Assembly: GCA_963850425.1 (NCBI GenBank)
Contig: CAWKLF010000001.1
Coordinates: forward strand, 1,488,001 to 1,552,000
Origin: Gp1-AA133 sp963850425
GTDB taxonomy: Bacteria > Acidobacteriota > Terriglobia > Terriglobales > Acidobacteriaceae
DNA: 64,000 nucleotides
Direction of reading: 5' to 3'
Part shown: in pieces, positions 60,429 through 64,000 of the stretch
Numbering within the stretch: the stretch's first letter is position 1
Layout of the letters: each line of letters opens with the position of its first letter
The notes under the pieces: generated by a model
Database searches by the model: none
Told to the model about the DNA's origin: nothing
What the model saw: the letters and a program-made list of their open reading frames with translations, nothing else
Translations under genes and position numbers: made by a program

Positions 60429-62545
60429 GCCCACTTTCCCGGCGTGATTTCATTGCGGTGGGCACAGCCGCAGGCGCAGGCCTCGTAATCGGCTTTTACC
60501 TTCCGCATGGATCCCTCGGCAAATCGAGCGACGCGTTCTCGCCGAACGCTTACCTGAGAATCACTCCCGACAATAAAGTCACTATCGTCGTGGCGCGCTC
60601 CGAGATGGGACAGGGAGTGCGCACGTCACTGCCCATGATCCTGGCGGAGGAACTCGAAGCCGATTGGAAACAGATTCAGATCGAGCAAGCCGGCGCCAGC
60701 ACGCTGTTCGGCGATCAAACGACCGGCGGCAGCGCGAGCGTACGCACCACCTGGGACCCGATGCGCAAAGCCGGGGCTGTCGCCCGCGAAATGCTGATCT
60801 CCGCCGGAGCGCTCCACTTCGGCGTGGCCCGGGCATCGTGCAAGGCGGAAAACGGCACAATCGTGCACGCGGCATCCAATCGTCGGGCGACCTACGGAGA
60901 GCTTGCGACGAAAGCCTCCGCCCTTCCCGTGCCAACCGATGTCACCCTGAAACAAGCGAAGGACTATAAGTTCGTCGGCAAGCCGATCCCGCGACTGGAT
61001 ACTCCGGCCAAGGTCAATGGCTCCGCTGAATACGGCATCGACTTCCGCGTGCCCGACATGAAGTATGCCGTCCTTGCCCGGTGCCCCGTGTTCGGCGGCA
61101 AGGTCGCCACCTTCGACGATAAGGAGGCGAAGAAAGTTTCCGGCGTCAGCTACGTCGGGAAGATTACCGATTCATCGATCGCCATCGTCGCCGATAGCGT
61201 GTGGGGCGCGATGGAAGGACGGCGGGCTCTCCAGGTGAACTGGGACGAGGGTCCGAACAAAGACCTGAACACAGCCGCCATCCTGCAGTCGCTGCGGGAA
61301 AGCATCAGCAAGAAAGGCGCGACGCTTTACTCGACCGGAGACGTCACGAAGGCTTCCGGACGCCGCATGGAAGCTTCCTACGAGTTACCTTTCATGGCGC
61401 ACGCTCCCATGGAACCCGGCAACTCCACCGCGCACTTTCAAGGATCGAAGTGCGAAATATGGTCGCCTACGCAGGTGCCGCAGGACGTGCGCGATTCGGC
61501 CGCCGCGGCGCTGGGACTCGACTCCGACAACGTGAAAGTCAACGTGCTGCTGATGGGCGGAGGTTTCGGACGCCGCCTCGAGCACGATTACGCAGTCGAG
61601 GCCGCCCAGGTTTCAAAGGCCATCAACGGTCCGGTCAAGGTGATCTGGAGCCGGGAAGATGATATGCGCAATTCCGTCTATCGCCCGGCCAGTTATCACA
61701 AACTGAGTGCGGTACTCGATGGGCAGGGATGGCCGGTCAGTTTCCATCACCAGTTCGTCTCGCCTTCCATCAGCGCCCAAAAGGGTTCTCCGGGCGATGG
61801 CGGCGTCGATCCCGATCTCAAAGACGAAGCCTCACTCGTCTATTCCTTCCCCAACGCACTGGTCGAATACATTGACGCACAAACTCCCGTGCCCTTGGGA
61901 TGGATGCGCTCGGTGTACGCACTGCAGGTGGGCTTTGCCAGCGAGTGCTTCATCGACGAATTAGCCACGGCCGCCGGGAAGGACCCTCTTGCCTACCGTC
62001 TTCACCTGCTGGAGAAGGATGAGGACATCAAGTATTTCGACGCCACATGGCGCACGGCGCGCATGCGCGGAGTCCTGCAACTGGCCGCCGACAAGGCCGG
62101 ATGGGGCAAGCCTCTGCCCGCCACGCACTATCGCGGCATCGCCTGCTTCGGCTCCTTCAGCACGTACATGGCGCAAGTCGTCGAGCTTTCCATGGAAGGC
62201 GATCAGCCTCGCATCCACCGGGTAGTCGGCGCCATGGATTGCGGACAGGTCATCAATCCAAACATCCTTGAACAGCAGATTCATGGTGGCGTGATCTACG
62301 GGCTGGCAAACGCCTTGCGCGCCAAGATCACGATCGAAAAAGGCCGCGTGGTGCAGGGAAACTTTGACGACTATGCCCCCCTGCGCATGAGCGAGATTCC
62401 CGCGGTGGAGGCTTACTCTGTTGAGAGCTCGGAGGCACCCACAGGTGCGGGCGAGCCGCCGATTCCCCCACTCGCTCCGGCCATCTGCAACGCGATCTAT
62501 GCGGCGACCAAGAAACGGATTCGGGCACTGCCGATTCTGAGCTGA
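60425..62545 (+). CDS. iorB: Molybdopterin-binding subunit, isoquinoline 1-oxidoreductase beta type, Tat-exported
   Basis: 706 residues. A twin-arginine signal (MSPLSRRDFIAVGTAAGAGL) sends it across the membrane with its cofactor, probably together with IorA. Xanthine-oxidase-like molybdopterin domains follow: VVARSEMGQGVRTSLPMILA, EYGIDFRVPDMKYAVLARCP, PFMAHAPMEPGNSTAHFQGS, VLLMGGGFGRRLEHDYAVEA, VVGAMDCGQVINPNILEQQI, PTGAGEPPIPPLAPAICNAI. It oxidises N-heterocycles or aldehydes by hydroxylation. No FAD subunit is present, as usual in this subfamily, so an external acceptor is needed. Confidence 0.9.
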   Translation: MSPLSRRDFIAVGTAAGAGLVIGFYLPHGSLGKSSDAFSPNAYLRITPDNKVTIVVARSEMGQGVRTSLPMILAEELEADWKQIQIEQAGASTLFGDQTTGGSASVRTTWDPMRKAGAVAREMLISAGALHFGVARASCKAENGTIVHAASNRRATYGELATKASALPVPTDVTLKQAKDYKFVGKPIPRLDTPAKVNGSAEYGIDFRVPDMKYAVLARCPVFGGKVATFDDKEAKKVSGVSYVGKITDSSIAIVADSVWGAMEGRRALQVNWDEGPNKDLNTAAILQSLRESISKKGATLYSTGDVTKASGRRMEASYELPFMAHAPMEPGNSTAHFQGSKCEIWSPTQVPQDVRDSAAAALGLDSDNVKVNVLLMGGGFGRRLEHDYAVEAAQVSKAINGPVKVIWSREDDMRNSVYRPASYHKLSAVLDGQGWPVSFHHQFVSPSISAQKGSPGDGGVDPDLKDEASLVYSFPNALVEYIDAQTPVPLGWMRSVYALQVGFASECFIDELATAAGKDPLAYRLHLLEKDEDIKYFDATWRTARMRGVLQLAADKAGWGKPLPATHYRGIACFGSFSTYMAQVVELSMEGDQPRIHRVVGAMDCGQVINPNILEQQIHGGVIYGLANALRAKITIEKGRVVQGNFDDYAPLRMSEIPAVEAYSVESSEAPTGAGEPPIPPLAPAICNAIYAATKKRIRALPILS

Positions 62546-62560
62546 GGCGCCGGACCGAAG

Positions 62561-63004
62561 CTAGAAAACTCCTCCCAACGCTCCCAGCCAACGCACTGGG
62601 AAACGGGAACCCGTCGCATTCACGAGTTTTTCATCGGCCGTGACGAGGTCAACGCTTTTCTCCATGGCTGCCGCGATGTACATGCTGTCGTAAACCGAGC
62701 GGCCTGAGTCCAGGGCCAGCGACAAAGCCCGCTCGATGAGATCGACTCCCGGCAGGATCAGCAGCCCCAACTGCCGGGCCAGTGCAATCGACTTCTCTGC
62801 GTGTGGCTTCGTGATCCGCCCATACGCCGCAGCCTTCCACAACACGCTCCCCAACTCCGGCCAAAACAGGTCGGGCACAAGAAAACGAATCCGCCCGCGA
62901 GTGAAGCGCGCCAGCAGATCCTGGGCTTCTGATGTCAGTGGCTCGCCCGCGGCTGGCAAGAACCATTTCGCTGCCACGCTGGCGTCCAGCACCAGAGTTT
63001 TCAC
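62561..63004 (-). CDS. vapC: PIN-domain toxin (VapC-like)
   Basis: 147 residues with the PIN acidic residues: TLVLDASVAAKWFLP, FLVPDLFWPELGSVLW, SVYDSMYIAAAMEKSVDLVT, DEKLVNATGSRF. VapC toxins are Mg-dependent ribonucleases, often cutting tRNA or rRNA. The gene starts in a four-base overlap with the antitoxin gene. It is longer than minimal VapC (about 130) but within the family range. Confidence 0.9.
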   Translation of the reverse strand: MKTLVLDASVAAKWFLPAAGEPLTSEAQDLLARFTRGRIRFLVPDLFWPELGSVLWKAAAYGRITKPHAEKSIALARQLGLLILPGVDLIERALSLALDSGRSVYDSMYIAAAMEKSVDLVTADEKLVNATGSRFPVRWLGALGGVF

Positions 63005-63249
63005 CGCTCTCGATCCTGGCGCACCATCTCTTCGCTGCTGGCAAAAGAACCCGCCGGGGACGCCGACCCTCGCAGCTTCTTAAGCTCTTCGAAAAGCTTC
63101 TTCCGGCGCTTGAGTTCCATCTCGGTCGGGACGTTCTCCTCGAGCAAGACCAAGACTTCCGCTGCTATCGATTTCCGATTTTCCCGGGCACGCCTTTTCA
63201 ACGCGTCGTAGAGCTCGTCCGGGACATTTTCCACGTATAGTGTAGCCAT
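63001..63249 (-). CDS. vapB: RHH antitoxin (VapB/FitA-like)
   Basis: 82 residues. A ribbon-helix-helix N-terminus (MATLYVENVPDELYDALKRR, ARENRKSIAAEVLVLLEENV) binds DNA; the C-terminal part (RRKKLFEELKKLRGSASPAG) would wrap the toxin. It is upstream of and coupled to vapC by ATGA. It probably represses its own operon via the inverted repeat just upstream. Confidence 0.88.
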   Translation of the reverse strand: MATLYVENVPDELYDALKRRARENRKSIAAEVLVLLEENVPTEMELKRRKKLFEELKKLRGSASPAGSFASSEEMVRQDRER

Positions 63250-63256
63250 AGTATAA

Positions 63257-63275
63257 GTCTAGCATATCCCTAGAC
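63257..63275. promoter_or_regulatory. Candidate VapBC operator
   Basis: Inverted repeat GTCTAG (63257-63262) and CTAGAC (63270-63275) separated by 7 bases, about 8-26 bases before the vapB start and next to AT-rich sequence (TATACTAT on the coding strand). Antitoxin self-binding is inferred. Confidence 0.5.
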
Positions 63276-63354
63276 GATATGAAGGGGACAGTTTTACGGT
63301 TAAATTGCGCAGGACACATGTGTGACAGGAACAGGTCGGCCGTTTGGCGAATCG

Positions 63355-63465
63355 TCAGCGGGCGGGGTTGTGCTCTTCGGGACGGTTTTCTTTTTGGGCA
63401 GCTTGCTTGTCGCGCGCGGCTTGCGCCTGGCGGTCCGAATACGTCAGCTTGCGATCTTTTGGCAT
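63355..63465 (-). CDS. Small basic protein, 36 residues
   Basis: ATG 63465 with AGGA seven bases before. MPKDRKLTYSDRQAQAARDK then QAAQKENRPEEHNPAR: highly charged, Gln/Ala/Arg-rich, probably helical or disordered. Not recognised. The frame runs on upstream, but that part is not coding-like. Confidence 0.4.
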   Translation of the reverse strand: MPKDRKLTYSDRQAQAARDKQAAQKENRPEEHNPAR

Positions 63466-63646
63466 ATCGTGATCCTGACACATCCGGGTAGAAATCGCCA
63501 GACTTCGGAACCGCTCCGCCAAACCCCGTTTCTTGACACCCCCTCCCACCGCCGTTATTCTTAAGTATTGCTCCCTGGAGAACTTACGCCTCTGGGCGTG
63601 TTCCGCGGGCCTTCGCGGTATCAAAAGGTGGGCGCGGAGGTTCCCG

Positions 63647-64000
63647 ATGATGATTGAAATTGCCGAGCTAGAACTCCATCCCGTTGATTTTCTAGAGGAG
63701 TTCCCTCCGGACGCCATCGATCTGGGAGCCGATGTGCGTCAAACAACGGTGCTCAAAACCAGCGGGCGTGCCCAACTGGTTGAGGAGCATCAGGGCAAGC
63801 GCAACGTAATCAAGGACATCAGAGTACAGGGCGATCTGGCGACCACCCTGGAATTGCCTTGCGCACGCTGCCTCGATCCGGTGACCGAGAAGGTCGCGCG
63901 GGGTTTTGATCTCCTGTATCGTCCCCTGGGGACGGACGCAGGCAACGAAGAGCTTTCGGTGACCGCCGCCGAGGCCGAAATTGGTTATTACCAGGGCAAA
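63647..64000 (+). CDS. YceD/DUF177 protein (partial, runs off window)
   Basis: 118 codons to the right edge, no stop. ATG 63647 (or 63650) after GGAGG. Start MMIEIAELELHPVDFLEEFP, then the hallmark QGDLATTLELPCARCLDPVT with CARC and later LLYRPLGTDAG. DUF177/YceD genes usually lie just before rpmF and plsX/fab genes and are linked to 23S rRNA biogenesis. Those genes would lie past the edge. Confidence 0.85.
   Translation, partial: MMIEIAELELHPVDFLEEFPPDAIDLGADVRQTTVLKTSGRAQLVEEHQGKRNVIKDIRVQGDLATTLELPCARCLDPVTEKVARGFDLLYRPLGTDAGNEELSVTAAEAEIGYYQGK

Noticed and set aside
62561..63249. Mobile island carrying VapBC
   Set aside because: No integrase, attachment site, tRNA or composition shift was seen around the pair.

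Overview
The window reads as a chromosomal stretch of a soil-type Acidobacteriota (Terriglobia, Koribacteraceae-like). This is inferred from gene content and style: GC-rich DNA, AMIN/FecR-like, BON, SYLF and YtxH envelope proteins, a PEP-CTERM protein, a GTP-type PEP carboxykinase, a Tat-exported IorA/IorB pair, lone CheY-like receivers and many short GC-rich intergenic repeats. Apart from a small VapBC pair there is no phage, transposon or CRISPR signal. I saw no rRNA or tRNA gene.

Layout. 0-4 kb: a truncated TonB-like gene (minus), then PAS/degenerate-GGDEF, motA and motB as one unit, ended by a convergent BON-domain gene. 4-7 kb: a HEAT-repeat protein, a divergent receiver and a NarL-type regulator. 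7-9 kb: an ECF sigma factor, a 50-residue membrane protein and a SYLF lipid-binding protein. 9.3-11.3 kb: two genes on the minus strand broken by single-base indels (cNMP-binding/DUF1003 and 2-oxoacid dehydrogenase E1 beta). 11.8-23 kb: housekeeping genes (tyrS, lipid kinase, nitrilase-family amidase, PEP-CTERM protein, truncated globin, panE-like, sppA, HU, DUF2461, serine hydrolase, pgeF). 23-30 kb: two paralogous single-domain receivers flanking small unknown genes, a secreted esterase and pckG. 30-36 kb: cspA, apt, acyP, efp, YtxH, an AMIN protein and PilZ. 36-40 kb: trpG and trpE on opposite strands around a small RHH-regulator/membrane-protein pair. 40-47 kb: two ion transporters, an MBL hydrolase, gdhA, then a secreted Lys/Ala-repeat protein, a secreted HhH protein and YidB. 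46.7-55 kb: pgsA, AMMECR1, a fused aroDE, an orphan GvpL/F protein, a structured intergenic region, a coiled-coil micro-protein, an M28 peptidase and a DksA-like protein. 55-64 kb: a TPR protein, an aldo/keto reductase, a secreted two-CXXCH protein divergent from iorAB, vapBC and the start of a DUF177 (YceD) gene.

Functional themes: envelope and motility control, aromatic amino-acid synthesis (aroDE, trpE, trpG), central carbon and nitrogen metabolism (pckG, gdhA) and a possible periplasmic oxidation module (iorAB plus the CXXCH protein). The most interesting items are the orphan GvpL/F gene, a hairpin-rich probable RNA or attenuator at 52.5-52.7 kb, an RHH regulator whose start codon lies in phased GGTAC repeats, the exported histone-tail-like repeat protein, the unusual EF-P loop and the cluster of four frameshifts at 9.5-10.6 kb. 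All gene identities come from reading translated sequence; no database search was run.
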